Assembly: GCF_030272615.1 (NCBI RefSeq)
Contig: NC_081409.1
Span: 911,051,330 to 911,109,329, forward strand
DNA: 58,000 nt
Direction of reading: 5' to 3'
DNA from: Cryptomeria japonica
Taxonomy: Eukaryota > Streptophyta > Pinopsida > Cupressales > Cupressaceae
In this document: piece after piece, positions 22,009-34,389 of the stretch
How positions within the stretch are numbered: the stretch's first letter is position 1
Layout: every line of letters starts with the position of its first letter
Program-made: the position numbers and the translations under genes
Notes under the pieces: generated by a model
Seen by the model: the letters and a program-made list of their open reading frames with translations, nothing else
What the model was told of the DNA's origin: nothing
Database searches by the model: none

Positions 22009-24252
22009 TCGAGAATTCAATTTTTCAGCCTTGCAATCATTTCTTTTTTATTTTCCAGATTTTGTCTGTATAGTCTCTGCAAACCGTCGTAGGAGTTTAT
22101 GTAGCATATAGTACGATTTATGAGTTTTGTCATTTGGTTCGTTGGGAATCCTCATACGATATTCTACTTCTATCATTTCATTATGTGATTACTCGTCTGG
22201 TTAGTTGAGAATAATGGTACGGCTATGTGAGAAAACTCATACGAATCATTGTTTTATCATACGATAAGATGAGAAAACTCATACAAATTTATGTAAGCTG
22301 CCATCTTTTATCGTATCATCTGTTGATAATTATCGTATGGCTTTGTAGAGTTACTCATACGAGTTACTGTTCTGTCGTATAAAAAACAGAGAGGTTAATT
22401 TTAGGGTTTTCTGATTGAATTTTGTTGATACTAATGCTAACCCTGATCTGTTTTTTGTCCGCTTGAGAGATATTTCACAGCCTAAATGGTTTTTTGCAGA
22501 ACGCTTGTCAAAGAATCTATCAATCAAACTTACGCTGTCAAAGAATCCATTTCTCAAAAACAATATGACTACAGATTCATTGTTTTTGCAGGTTGCCTAA
22601 GGAGAATCAAATAAACATTGTGTATTCTTTAATTCATTTTTAAGCACTTAAATTGCAACATGGTTAATGAATAAGTCTATTTTTTGTTTTTGAGAAGAGT
22701 CTAAAAGGTAGGAGAGTATGCTCTTGTTTGCACAGACAATCAGAAATCCAGACCCTTGAATCTTTTCTAGTTTGAGATTTTTGCACCTTTTAGCGGGTCT
22801 GTCATAGTGGGGAAAAGTAATCACCCTGTGAGAATGACCCAAGTGAGTACAACTAGACCCAAGGATTCTGACTCACTATAATAAATAGGCCTTTTGGGAT
22901 TAAAGTCTCGGAGGATGGGATTATTTGAGTTTTCTCTTTGAAATCTCTCATATCAGGCATTTTGTAGGGCATCACGGTCTCAATCATGCTTGCATGACTA
23001 CATCTTGTTTTGGGTACCTTGTTGGGCTATAGGCCTCAATCGCGCTTGCGTGAATTCAAGGGGTAATTTCAAATGGAAATCCTTACTAAGAACTTTAAAA
23101 TAGCAGCTACCTGGTTTACCTTCGAAAGGGGGATAATCTTTGTGCAAGAGAGATAGTAACTCTCCCAAGATACTTGCCATATTGTGCCCCCATTAGCATT
23201 TGGAGTTGGCTAATACGACGTTGAGAATCCATTGTGTGAGACTCAATGGCCATATTTTGATTAGCTTTTGGGTGTGTACCCGAGTCTGCAAGCAAATGTT
23301 TTCTCTCTCAGCCAACTTCCTTAGGATTAGCATGTTGTGGTTTGAAGTTACTTTGGATCTTGCATGTTTACTGTGTTTTTTTTCCTGAAAACTGAAACTG
23401 AAACCCCGAAACTGGAAAATAATAAAAAGCATCAAAAACTCGGTGGTCAAAACTATGTCCTTGTCAGAAACTCATCCCTTTCTGGTCCTGTGTCGTACAA
23501 ATCTTCTACTTTGTCGTCTTGGTTTGTGAGAATTATCATCTAATTAACATTAAACTGTCATACAAGTCTTAACTTCTGAGGTTCATCTTTGCCAGTTTGT
23601 CATACTACCTAGTGGGAATTATCATCTGGTTCACAATCAACTATTGTATGAGTCATAATCATCTTTAACAGTTTGTCATCTGATAAGCTCTAAATTGTCA
23701 TGCGAGTATAAGCAACAACTCATATGAGGATCCCAATGTATCATCTAGAGGTCAATAAACTATCGTCTAGGTCATAGTATACTATCGTACAAGCCTCTGA
23801 TTCTGTTAGTCCATAAGCTTGTCTTTTTGTGTGCATTTCCAAATCTATCATACTTGCCTAATTAGTCTACAGTAAGTGTATACCTGGTCTTTTTCATCCT
23901 AGGATAAACAATCTTCATAGTGTACCCCTGCTGTTGTGTTACATAATTTTGTCAATTATATCTCAGCTAGTTCAATCAATCCTACATCAATATGATCAAC
24001 CTAATCTACTTAGATCACATCTTATACATGATAGATCATTCCTGAAACCATAATTAGTCTCAATCACTTTACTCAACCATTACCTCAAATGTACAACTAG
24101 CTCTGATTTGATCTTGACATTTGTATCACTCCTATCTCTCGGTCACGTCGATTGTAAATGCCTATTCAAACCAGAAGTTCTCATAAGAAAGATGACACAA
24201 GTAAGGACAATCTTACTCATTACAAACTAATCCATTATTGCAAATCAAAACT
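22009..24252 (+). mobile_element. Leader of gypsy element F
   Basis: No domain recognised in 2.2 kb between primer site and the copia B insertion. It carries clusters of catacga/tcgtatg words (about 22090-22390 and 23490-23830). A 61-codon frame at 22415-22600 is not similar to anything I know. Long leaders before gag are usual in Tat elements. Confidence 0.55.
22090..22385. repeat. Cluster of CATACGA / TCGTATG words
   Basis: At least nine occurrences or near-occurrences of catacga, cgtatg or gtacga in both orientations within 300 bases. They include two copies of gagaaaactcatac(g/a)aa. The same words recur near 23500-23800 and in the antisense gene intron at 39170-39430 of the same element. 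Confidence 0.6.
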
Positions 24253-25653
24253 TGTTGGCATTACATGAAGATTCCATTGATGAAGTATAGTGTTGTCATT
24301 GATGTCAATAGTAACTAGTAATGAAGTTGTATTGCAATCGATAATGATGCAACAAAGCAACTGGTATTGGTATTATTATTAAAGCAAAGAGATCAACTGG
24401 TAACCCTAACCAGTTGATAAGCAAAACCCTAACCAATGGAGCTTGGTGAATCGATTGTGATGATCTATGACCGAATGATGATCGAAGATGAAGATGCCAC
24501 ATAAGCATGATGCATGTGATGAGTTTCAAAGTGGTTTTGGTGCGTGAAGATAATTTTTTGTCTTGGGAATGATCAAATGCATAGCATGAAGTGAAAAATG
24601 CATGATGAGTTATAGGATCCAATGTGCGGTGATCCAGAAGTGGTTCAAGTTGTCTAGAACAATGTGTAGTTGATTGCTATGTAATCTAATGGTCATGATT
24701 GAACTAATATGTTTATAATCTCTATGAGATTTGTAGGTTTTGTATTGTGTTACCGACCTATTGTATTTTCTTATAAGGTCGATGAGTTGTTTTGTAATTA
24801 TATTGGCAAATTTGGTTAAGTGTGGTAGTGATTATTGTCAAACCAGAAGAAGTGTCTGCAGAATGTTGTGAAGGCAGATAGGAGCATAAAAGGATCTAAT
24901 TAAGCAAGGAAGTGCTATTTCTAGATCAACAAAGAACCTGTTGTTCTCTAACCATTACAATAGTTAAATCCCTTAACTGGGTAAATGTTAACAAGCTTGG
25001 TGTTGTTTAAATCCTCTAACAAAGTGATCCATTAGCTTGCATTTGAAATCCTCTACTGAGGTTACCTCTAATAGGGTATTGCCTTTAACATGGTATTGTA
25101 GTCAATCCCTTAACCGGGTGGTCCTTAACCAGATCTGTTCTTAACAAGACATTATTGTATAAGCTTCTAACAAGTCTTGGCTCCTAATAGGGAAAACTTC
25201 AGAAGAGTTCAAGATACTTGTGGGTATTCATCCCAACCGTGGTTTTTCCCATTTGGGTTTCCACATGAAAAATCATTGTGTCAAGTGGTGAATGATTTTG
25301 TGGATGTGTTTTTGATATGGTTGATTTGATTGACTCGTAAATCCACTTAGATATGTTTAGATGACTGGAAGTGATCTGAAATGAGCTATTACTGATATTA
25401 GTGAAGTGGTTTAATGATTTGGTTAAATGGTATGTGAGTTTCAGATCGGTTGCATTGTATCATTGATGTTTTGGTCAACCGGTAAAGTTTGACAGTGCAG
25501 TTGCAATTTATGATACAGTGTCTATACTGATTAGGTTAGCAAGTTGTTTCTGAGTTGGAATTAAGTTTGGTGAAAGTTTAGTTTATTTTCTATCTACTGA
25601 TTCACCCCCCCTCTCAGTAGTTGATCGGATCCTTATAGTTTCATCATATTATA
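24253..25653 (+). mobile_element. 5' LTR of copia B
   Basis: Begins TGTTGGCATTACATGAAG, preceded by aaact (24248-24252), which is repeated right after the 3' LTR. Ends about 25653 before the primer site. Contains the CGACCT...AGGTCG stem (24754-24781), gtggtttttcccatttgggt and tgattcaccccccctctcag. About 1.4 kb, similar to 29671-31056 but with several indels, so insertion is not recent. Confidence 0.9.
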
Positions 25654-25656
25654 AAT

Positions 25657-25668
25657 TGGTATCAGAGC
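25657..25668 (+). promoter_or_regulatory. Primer binding site of copia B (tRNA-iMet)
   Basis: tggtatcagagc is complementary to the 3' end of initiator methionine tRNA, the usual primer of plant Ty1/copia elements. It lies a few bases after the LTR end. Confidence 0.9.
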
Positions 25669-25724
25669 ATTTTAGGTCCTCTTATGTTTAAGCCTAATAG
25701 CTTGAGGAAAAGATCTAGGAGAAC

Positions 25725-26645
25725 ATGATGAAGAAAGAAGGTCCGAAGTTCAATAGGGAAAACTACAAAATATGGAGTGATAGGATGAAGATCTATATCA
25801 AAAGCTTAGGAAGTCAATATTGGGAACATGTTGTTACTAAATATAACTTGCCTAGTGGGATTCTGTTAGATGATCAAAATAATGAGAAACAGGAGAACAA
25901 TCAAGTATTGGAGGCCATCATCAGTTCCTTGTCCGATTTAGAATATGTTGATGTTCATGGATTGGAGACTGCATATGAAGTATGGAAGAAACTGGAAGAT
26001 ATCTATAGCGGTGACGAGCATGTTAATATTGCCAAAGAAGAGAGTCTAAGAGATTAAATTGATGATATGTGGATGGCTGAAGGAGAAAACATTCAACAGT
26101 ATGGTCAGAGGATCAAGGAGATAGTCGGTGAGATCAAAATTATTGGAGGTACAGTGGAGGATACCACAATGGTTAGCAAGGTGTTGAGAACCCTTCTATC
26201 GGTCTATGCTATCTGAGTTGCAACCATTTATGAACTCAAGTCTATTGATAAAACAAAGGTAACTCTTGACTCTATCATTGGTAAATTAGCTGCATTTGAA
26301 TTAAATGGTTTTGATGGAAGTGTTCAGAGATTGGAATCTACATTTAGAGCCTCAGTTTCAAACCCACCAGTAAGGAAAAGTAGAGAAGTGAGGTATAGTC
26401 ATGAATCTACATCCAACAAAGAGGTAGATGATGAAGATAGTCTGATTGAGCTTGAAGAATTGTTGGCCAAGAGGTTACCTAGAGGTAAATTACCTTTAAA
26501 GTGTTTTGCATGTAACCGGATTGGACATATGGCAGCTAACTGTCCAAATGGAGATAATGAGAAAAAAAATGTGAGAACTATAGGAAGTATAAAGGCAATA
26601 AAAGAGATTGTCTCATTGGAATGGATGGAAGAATTACAGATGTAG
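25725..26645 (+). pseudogene. Copia B gag (degenerate)
   Basis: Starts MMKKEGPKFNRENYKIWSDR, typical of plant copia Gag (DUF4219/UBN2 type), then YWEHVVTKY and VWKKLEDIYSG. Stops at 26055 and near 26215 break it. It resumes to a standard CCHC knuckle CFACNRIGHMAANC at about 26502-26543. Gag packages the element RNA into particles. Confidence 0.9.
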
Positions 26646-29330
26646 AATCTGAGGAAGATGCAAATGAGATCATTGTCTTTTTTACTATTAAAGAAGACCC
26701 ATTAGATCAGAAGGCATTGGTCTCTTGCATGGATAGACTGGATTATAGATAGTGGTTGCTCACACCACATGATCGGTGACTAGAGTAAGTTTCTTACTTG
26801 GAAATAATTTGATGGAGGTGTTGTGAGATTTGGAAATGACTCACCTTGCATGGTGAAAGGAAAGGGATCCATCTCTTTGAATGGTAATAGTGTAGATGAT
26901 GTCTATTGGGTTGAAGGATTGAAACACAATGTTTTGAGTATTTCTCAACTCAATGACAAAGGTTACCCACTGGAACTCAAGAATGGAGTCTACAAGATTT
27001 ATGGAAGCAAAGGTGAACTGATTGCTACTAGAAAATAGACTAGAGGTAACTTGTTTCATTTAAGCTCTAAAGTCAACAATTGTTTAATTGCAAAAGTAGA
27101 AGATAGTTGGCTTTGGCATCGAAGATTCTGTCATGTAAATTTTGATAACATTGTAAAAGTCAGCAAGTCCAAATCAGTAAGAGGTTTGCCATAGTTGGAC
27201 AAACTGGTGAATGCTTTGTGCAAGGAATGTTAGTTAGGGAAAATGACATCCTCAACCTTCAAGAGCAAATCTTTCTCAGCAAAATATTTGCTAGATTTGG
27301 TTCATACCAACCTATGTGAACCAATGAGGACTAGGAGTATTCAAGGTGATCGGTATTTCATGATATTTACTGATGACTGTTCAAGGATGATGTGGGTCAC
27401 ATTCTTGAAAGACATGGCATAAGATTTTAGAAAGTTTAAGGCATTCAGACCCTTAGTTGAAAATGAAAGTGGAAAGAAGATTAAGTTCTTAAGAACTGAT
27501 CAAGGCGGTGAATTTACTTCAGAGGAATTCACTAGATACTGTGAAGACAATGGAATTAAGAGGCAACTTTATGCACCTAAGACACCACGACAGAATGGTA
27601 TTGCAAAAAAGAACAACAGGTTAGTAGTTGAAGCTTCTAGGACTGCTAATTAAAGGAGGTATAGCTAAGACATTCTGGAGAGAAGTTGTCAGCACAGTTG
27701 TTTACATAATGAACTAGATACTGGTTAAAAGAGGTAAGGATAAAACACCCTATGAGTATTGGTATGGTAAATCACCTAATGTCAGTTACTTTAAATTTTT
27801 TGGTAGTAGATATTTTATCAAAAGAGGTGATTATGTTGGTAAGTTTGATACCAAGAGTGATGAAGGCATATTTCTTGGTTACTCCACCAAGAGCAAAGCT
27901 TACAAGTGTTACAACAACCAGACTAATAAAATCATTGAAAGTGTAAATGTTCGAGTTGATGAATTTCCTTAAGGTTTAGTTGAAACCAACAAGGAGAAGG
28001 AAGAAGAAGAACCTTACACACTATTTTTGGAATTGGAACCGGTGAAGCCAAAAGTTGGTGAATAGAACAAAGAAGCCTCAGCTCAATCGGAACTAGAAGG
28101 TCCAGTAGAAGATGAAGAAAGTGAAGAAGAAGAAGAAGAACCTGTAAACCAAGATCATGTTATTCCAAGGTATGTTAGACTCAATCATAGCCCCGATCAG
28201 ATTATTGGAGATGAGAATGTAGGTGTGCTAACTAGAACAAGGCTTAGAGAGAAATCTTGTATGATTTCCACCATTGAGCCTAGAACAACAAAAGAAGCAT
28301 TTGGAGATGAAAACTAGATCAAAGCAATGGAAGAAGAACTTGATTAGATAGAGAAGAAAAATACATGATCATTGGTACCCAAACCGGAGAACAAGAATGT
28401 AATAGGTATAAAATGGGTATTCAGAAATAAACTGAATGAAGATGGAGTAGTGGTCGGAAATAAAGCTAGACTGGTATGCAAAGTATATGCACAAGAAGAA
28501 GGTGAAGACTATGGTGAGACATTTGCACCAGTTGAAAGATTGGAAGGAGTAAGGACTCTACTTGCATTTGCAACATACCGAGGATTCAAAGTATATCAGA
28601 TGGATGTGAAATCAACATTCCTAAAAGAATATTGGAAGAGGAAGTGTACATTGAACAGCCAGATGGTTATGCTTTGGCTATAGAAAAGGACATGGTGTGC
28701 AAATTACATAAGGCATTATATGGACTGAAGCAAGCACCAAGAGCATGGTACAAAATATTTCACTCTCACTTGGTGAAGATAGGTTTTTAAAGAACCAATG
28801 AAGACGATAACATATATCTCAAGATAGAAGGAGATAAGATACTAGTAAGTGAGGTATTTGTGGATGATATCATTTTTGGAGGAAATGATGATATGTGTCA
28901 TGACAGGAAGAGTACAACCGGAGGAGCATTTTTTCTTGGAGGTAGACTAGTGTCTTGGAGTAGCAAGAAACAAAATTGTATCTCTCAATCTACAACAAAA
29001 GCTAAATATGTTACAACTTATATGAATTGTACCCAGTCATTCTAGATGAAACACATTTTGGAAGGTTTCAAGTTGAAGATATCAGAATCGATAAGGATTT
29101 TATGTGATAATACCAGTGCGATTAACATTTCTAAGAACCTGGTGTTGCATGCTAGGACAAAGCATATTGAGCTGAAGTATCATTTCCTGAGAGAGAAAGT
29201 GCAACGTAAAGATGTGTCACTGGAGCATGTATCTACTAAAGAATAGCTTGTAGATATCTTACTAAACCTCTACCTAAGGCTACTTTTGAGTATCTTAGAG
29301 GTAAGTTAGGGGTTGTACCCCTACATGAGG
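26646..29330 (+). pseudogene. Copia B pol with in-frame RT/RNase H deletion
   Basis: Order as in Ty1/copia: protease motif WIIDSGCSHHMIGD (about 26740), GAG-pre-integrase WLWHRRFCHVN (about 27110), integrase with FTDDCSRMMWVTFLKD (about 27364) and QNGIAKKNN, then RT from 28310 ([36 protein letters not shown]). FVDDIIFGGNDDMCHD (from about 28855) runs straight into RKSTTGGAFFLGGRLVSWSS of RNase H. Compared with copia A and C, about 471 bases (157 codons) are missing at 28904/28905. Many stops and shifts elsewhere. The end of RNase H (LEHVSTKE) is followed by a stop, then TKPLPKAT-like remnants. Confidence 0.92.
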
Positions 29331-29670
29331 TCAATTAAGCAGATGTGGAAGACATCAATCCCAGAGCTTATTGTAAATCTTGAAGAAGGATTGGTGTAGA
29401 GTGGAGCTACTCCACAGGGGGAGCAACTAGTTGCAGATCAGTGAAGCATGGAATGATTTACCTTCACTTTGGCATTATTGTCAAAGGGGGAGAAGAACTG
29501 TATATGATTGATAGCCAATTACTAGCTGAAGACGTGGAGATATAGTTGAAGGAGAGTATATGGGAAAAATATAAACCAGGATTCGTATACCTCTGTATAT
29601 GCTTTACTCTCAATCATCATAATCAATGGGTATTGATATTTGTATTGCCATCAATGCCAAAGGGGGATAT
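29331..29670 (+). mobile_element. Copia B 3' region and polypurine tract
   Basis: Non-coding tail with the purine blocks cacagggggagcaac (about 29413) and gtcaaagggggagaag (about 29480). The final tract aaagggggatat precedes the 3' LTR at 29671. Confidence 0.85.
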
Positions 29671-31056
29671 TGTTGGCATTATATGAATATTTCATTGATG
29701 AAGTATAGTGTTGTCATTGATGTCAATAGTAATGTGTAATGATGCAGCAACGCAACTAGTAGTAAAGTAGTGAAGGCAACTGGTATTGGTATTATTATTG
29801 AAGAAAAGAGATCAACCGGTAACTCTAACTGATGGAGATTGGTGAATCATTTGTGATGATCTATGACCGAATGATGATCAAAGATGAAGATGCCACATAA
29901 GCATGATGCATGTGATGAGTTTCAAAGTGGTTTTGGTACGTGAAGATAATTGTTTATCTTGGGAATGATCAAATGCATAGCATGAAGTGAAAAACGCATG
30001 ATGAGTTACATGATCCAATGTGCGGTGATCCAGGAGCAGTTCAAGTTGTCTAGAACAATGTGTAGTTGATTTATATGTAATTTAACAATCATTATTGAGC
30101 CGATACGTTTGTAATCTCTATGAGATTTGTAGGTTTTGTGTTATGTTATAAACCTATTGTATTTTCTTATAAGGTTGATGAGTTGTTTTGTAATTATGTT
30201 GGAAAATTTGGTTAAGTGTGGTAGTGATTGTTGCCAAACCAGAAGGAGTGTCTGCAGAATGTTGTGAAGGCAAATAGGAGCAGAAAATGATCTGATTAAG
30301 CAAGGAAGTGCTATTTCTAGATCAGCAAACAACCTGTTGTTCTCTAACCATTACAACAGTTAAATCCCTTAATCGGGTAAGCTTTAAAAAGCTTGGTGTT
30401 GTTTAAATCCTCTAACAAGGTGATCCATTAGCTTGGATTTAAAATCCTCTACCGAGGTTACCTCTAACAGGGTATTGCCTTTAATAGGGTATTGTAGTCA
30501 ATCCCTTAACCGGGTGGTCCTTAACCAGATATGTTCTTAACAAGACATTATTGTATAAGCTTCTAACAAGGCTTGGATCCTAACAGGGTGAACTTCAGAA
30601 GAGTTCAAAATACTTGTGGGTATTCATCCCCACTGTGGTTTTTCCCATTTGGGTTTCCACATGAAAAAATATTGTGTCAAGTGGTGAATGATTTTGTGGA
30701 TGTGTTTTTAATATGGTCAATTTGATTGACTACTAAATCCACTTAGATATATTTAGATGACCGTAAGTGATCGGAAATGAGCCATTACTGATATTAGTGA
30801 AGTGGTTTAATGATTTGGTTAAATGGTATGTAAGTTTCAGATCTATTGCATTGTATCATTGATGTTTTGGTCAACCGGTAAAGTTTGATAGTGCAGTTGC
30901 AGTTGTAGTTTTTGATACAGTGTTAAAAACGGATAGGTTAGCAAGTTGTTTTCGAGTTGGAATTAAGTTTGGTGAAAGTTTAGTTTATTTTCTATCTATT
31001 GATTCACCCCCCCTCTTAGTAGTTGACTGTATCCTTATAGTTTCATCATATTATCA
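29671..31056 (+). mobile_element. 3' LTR of copia B
   Basis: Begins TGTTGGCATTATATGAA and ends ...catattatca at 31056, followed by the target duplication aaact (31057-31061). It matches the 5' LTR through its whole length. In the stem-loop, both arms differ from the 5' LTR yet still pair (AACCT at 30151-30155, AGGTT at 30172-30176). Confidence 0.9.
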
Positions 31057-31080
31057 AAACTATCATAAATCTTCATGGCT

Positions 31081-32480
31081 ACCTTGGCTCAACAAATTCA
31101 AGATCTCAAGTGAGAAATATATGGCATTCAAGCCCAACAAAAAGATTCAATGACACCTCTTGAGATAAAATTTCATGATACCATGAACACCAAACTTCAA
31201 GAAATGCTAAAATAATTATATAGGGTGGAACATAAAGTATTAGAAAATCAAAAGCCAAATCTCATGGTAGATCACAAGACACCTTCACCAAGACAAAAAT
31301 ACATCTATCCCCTAGATATATAGTTTACACCTTTGGGGCAATCTATTGAGTCAGCTTTGGAAGAGCTTCTTGCACACAATCTTATCATATTGCCTAACAA
31401 AACCATGTGGGGATGTGAATTTTTGAGTAATTATTGTGCATATCATAGGCATAACAAACATAAGACTTCAATGTGCATGGAATTAAAACATAAAATTCAA
31501 GACCTCCTTGGTGATGGTGTTATTGAAATTGAAGATTCTAATAATTCATCTAAGGAGAAACCATATGTCATTACCAAGCATGATCAAAATTATAAACCTG
31601 TGTTTAGCAATGGCCCACATGTAGCCTCCATCTCTTCCATGATGCCTCCATCTCCTAAGGCTTCTCAACAAAAATCCATACCATATCCCTCAAGTAATGA
31701 ACCTAACAATGAAACTTCTCATGCTGACCCTCAAGGGATATCTCAAGGGCCATCCCATCCAAAAATTGGAAAAGATCCTCTCCCTAGAATCCCATGATGA
31801 TCCCCTTATACCTTTCCATCTCAAGAGAAAAGAATCCTTCCAAATCCCATTCCTAATCCACTTCCTAAGAAAGATCATGATGCCTCTTCCACCTTTTCAA
31901 ACTACCCTATTCAAAATGAAGAGTCAAACACCCTTCCCACTCTATCCAATGGTCCTCTTCCATGTCACGATCAAAGTATATCTTCATCTCCTTTTCATAA
32001 TCATCCATGTTCACCTCAAGGATCTATCATGCCTACAAAACCTTCTCATGATCCTACAAGTCAAAATATTTCGAAAACTATTCCTCCATCACTTCTTTCA
32101 TCCATTTTGGATCCTTACGTCCTAAAATCCCTAGTTGTGCCTCCATCCAAATCTCAAAATGTAAGATCCACTTTTCCTCCATCGCTCCACCACTCCTCAA
32201 GATGTGTGCCAATGTTGATCCCGCCAACATTTCCATTCACTCATGCACCAACCTTTCAATATCTGATGAATTATCCAACACCTCTTTTTCACTCTTCCAT
32301 CCCCCTTATCAAATCCTTTGCATCAGACTTTACCCTATTTCATCACAAAATCCAAAAACTAAGGAAATCACCATTGGAGATTCTCAACATGTACACTTAG
32401 TTGGGTCCTTATATCCTATTGGAAAAGACATCTTTATCCGACTCTTCAAACAAAGACCAATTAACCAACACAAAACTCCG
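31081..32480 (+). pseudogene. Element F gag-like ORF lacking capsid core
   Basis: One reading frame from ATG at 31081 (MATLAQQIQDLK) to about 32397, broken by a handful of stops. It has a short coiled N-terminal part, then FTPLGQSIESALEELLAHNL and the Tat-type C-x2-H-x4-H-x4-C knuckle CAYHRHNKHKTSMC (about 31435). After ELKHKIQDLLGDGVIEI follows a long Pro/Ser/His-rich tail. The capsid domain seen in gypsy H is missing between the N-terminal part and the knuckle. No protease, RT or integrase follows. This suggests a non-autonomous element or an old internal deletion. Copia B sits just before the start codon. Confidence 0.75.
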
Positions 32481-34389
32481 TGACCGTATGGACAACAAGA
32501 AAAACAAGGGTCATCTCCTTTCTTAGATATTTGGACATGAAGTCTTTGAGTTCCTAAGGTCATTCATTTTCAACATCACCCCGTGATGACACTTTACTTA
32601 TGGTTGGGTAGTGATTTTACTATTTGAGACTTGATAACCCAGAATCTATTAATTGCTATATCTCAAACACATTATCAAACTCTATCAAACATCAACATGT
32701 CTTATACAAGGAAGGGTACACTCGAAACCAAATAGATCGGTCTTATATGGGGTACTCACTCTTTGAAACCAGACATTCCTATCAATGATCACACAAATCA
32801 AAACAATGACATAGATCAGTATGGCTACTGGATTTTGTCCAAGTTAGTCTTATTTCCTGTACTGCAGTGCTGCATTTTTGCTCTAGCTTGTGTATATCTT
32901 TCAGTCACTTTTGTGACAACCTGGTTCTTTTGGAACCCTCATGGCTTGAAACTGATCAACATCTTAGTCTTAGGGTAATCGAATGAACAATCTAAATTCC
33001 CTAAGAATTTTAACCAAGTAATCTTTATGTCGGTAGTACCAGGTCATCCAATCCAAGTCAATCACCTATCTCCAAACTACTACATAGTTTTACCATTGAG
33101 TAACCAAGCAAAACAAGAACAATGAAACCAATCACTAAAACTGTTTGAGATTTGATTGAAATTTTCTTTGTATGATGTCTTTTAAATTGGTTTTCGCTTA
33201 TTATTCCCTCTGAGTAACTCGAGGAAGTCTATCTTGACTAAGAGTAGCAAGGATTGGGGGTATACTATTTTTCTTTGTTTTCTGCTTGTAGGAATAATTC
33301 CGATGATCTGAAAACATCTCATAAGATAGGTGTTCGTGATTAGTGCCTTCACATTAAGGTGAAATCACCACACATACCTTGACTCCATTTATTTGTATGC
33401 TACAGGGAGGTTGGTATTATTTCCTTGTCTTTTTGGGTAAATTTCTTTATTATGCAATCCGGATGCATGCTTAATCTATCCTAGGATATGAATGATAAAA
33501 GGGTCAGTGTGGACAAGATAATCAATATTGCATGTTAAAAGGAAGGAACTATGCTTTGTCTGGTATATTTGCACGCAAGAAACATTCAGGTCATCCTGGC
33601 TCTTTATGCCTTGGTGCTTCTGTTCACTTGCTATATTAAAAAGGACGTGACATTCATATTGTCTTGGATTTTCATGCCTTGGTGCTTGTGTCTATTTCCA
33701 ACATTGTAAAATTCTCAGTGATGATAATTAAGCATACCAAATCTAGTGGCTCAGTCCTAGTTTGCATTCATACTATGCTTTTCATTTAAAAGTAATTTCA
33801 ACATGATAGCAATATTTCTGGGTGAGTTGAATCTAAATCAATCATCATTTGTCTATCAAGTGATCAACTGCATCATCATCATCGACACAATCAAGTACCT
33901 GTTTATCAACATAAAAATCCTACATGAGATGTTAGATACATACATGAGCATATTATATAGATCCGTTAGTCCATTACCCATTCATTTGCATTCATACTAT
34001 TGCATGAAAATACAGAAAAATAAACATTTGCATTATTAGCTCATCATTTTCACTCATCAAATAATTTATTTGCATATGAAAAAGAAACAAAAACATCCAT
34101 ATTCATCTGCATTACATACATACATATTGAAAAGACATGCATTCATATAGAACAATGCATATAGAAAGACATCTCATAAATCATCTCATATTAATAACAC
34201 AAGTACAAAAAGATCAAATCACTAACTCATATATATCTCATCAAATATCAATGTCAAAGGGTAAAAATGATATCAAATGTCATACACAGTGTCTATCGGA
34301 GCAAGAAATATATCAAGAATCATATAAACTACAAAAATGGGGTACAAAATATGGAAGACATCTAAAAAATCTAACTCTCCACCTCTCCC
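32481..34389 (+). mobile_element. Element F non-coding middle region
   Basis: No recognisable protein on either strand over 1.9 kb. By position pol should be here; no RT or integrase motif was found in any frame. It becomes A-rich toward 34000-34300. Confidence 0.5.

Noticed and set aside
25657-25668. tRNA-like sequence
   Set aside because: Only a 12-base complement of tRNA-iMet acting as primer site; no tRNA fold around it, and none found elsewhere in the window.
32763-32978. Hydrophobic 71-codon frame as a small membrane protein
   Set aside because: Isolated, no homology recognised, in the non-coding part of element F.
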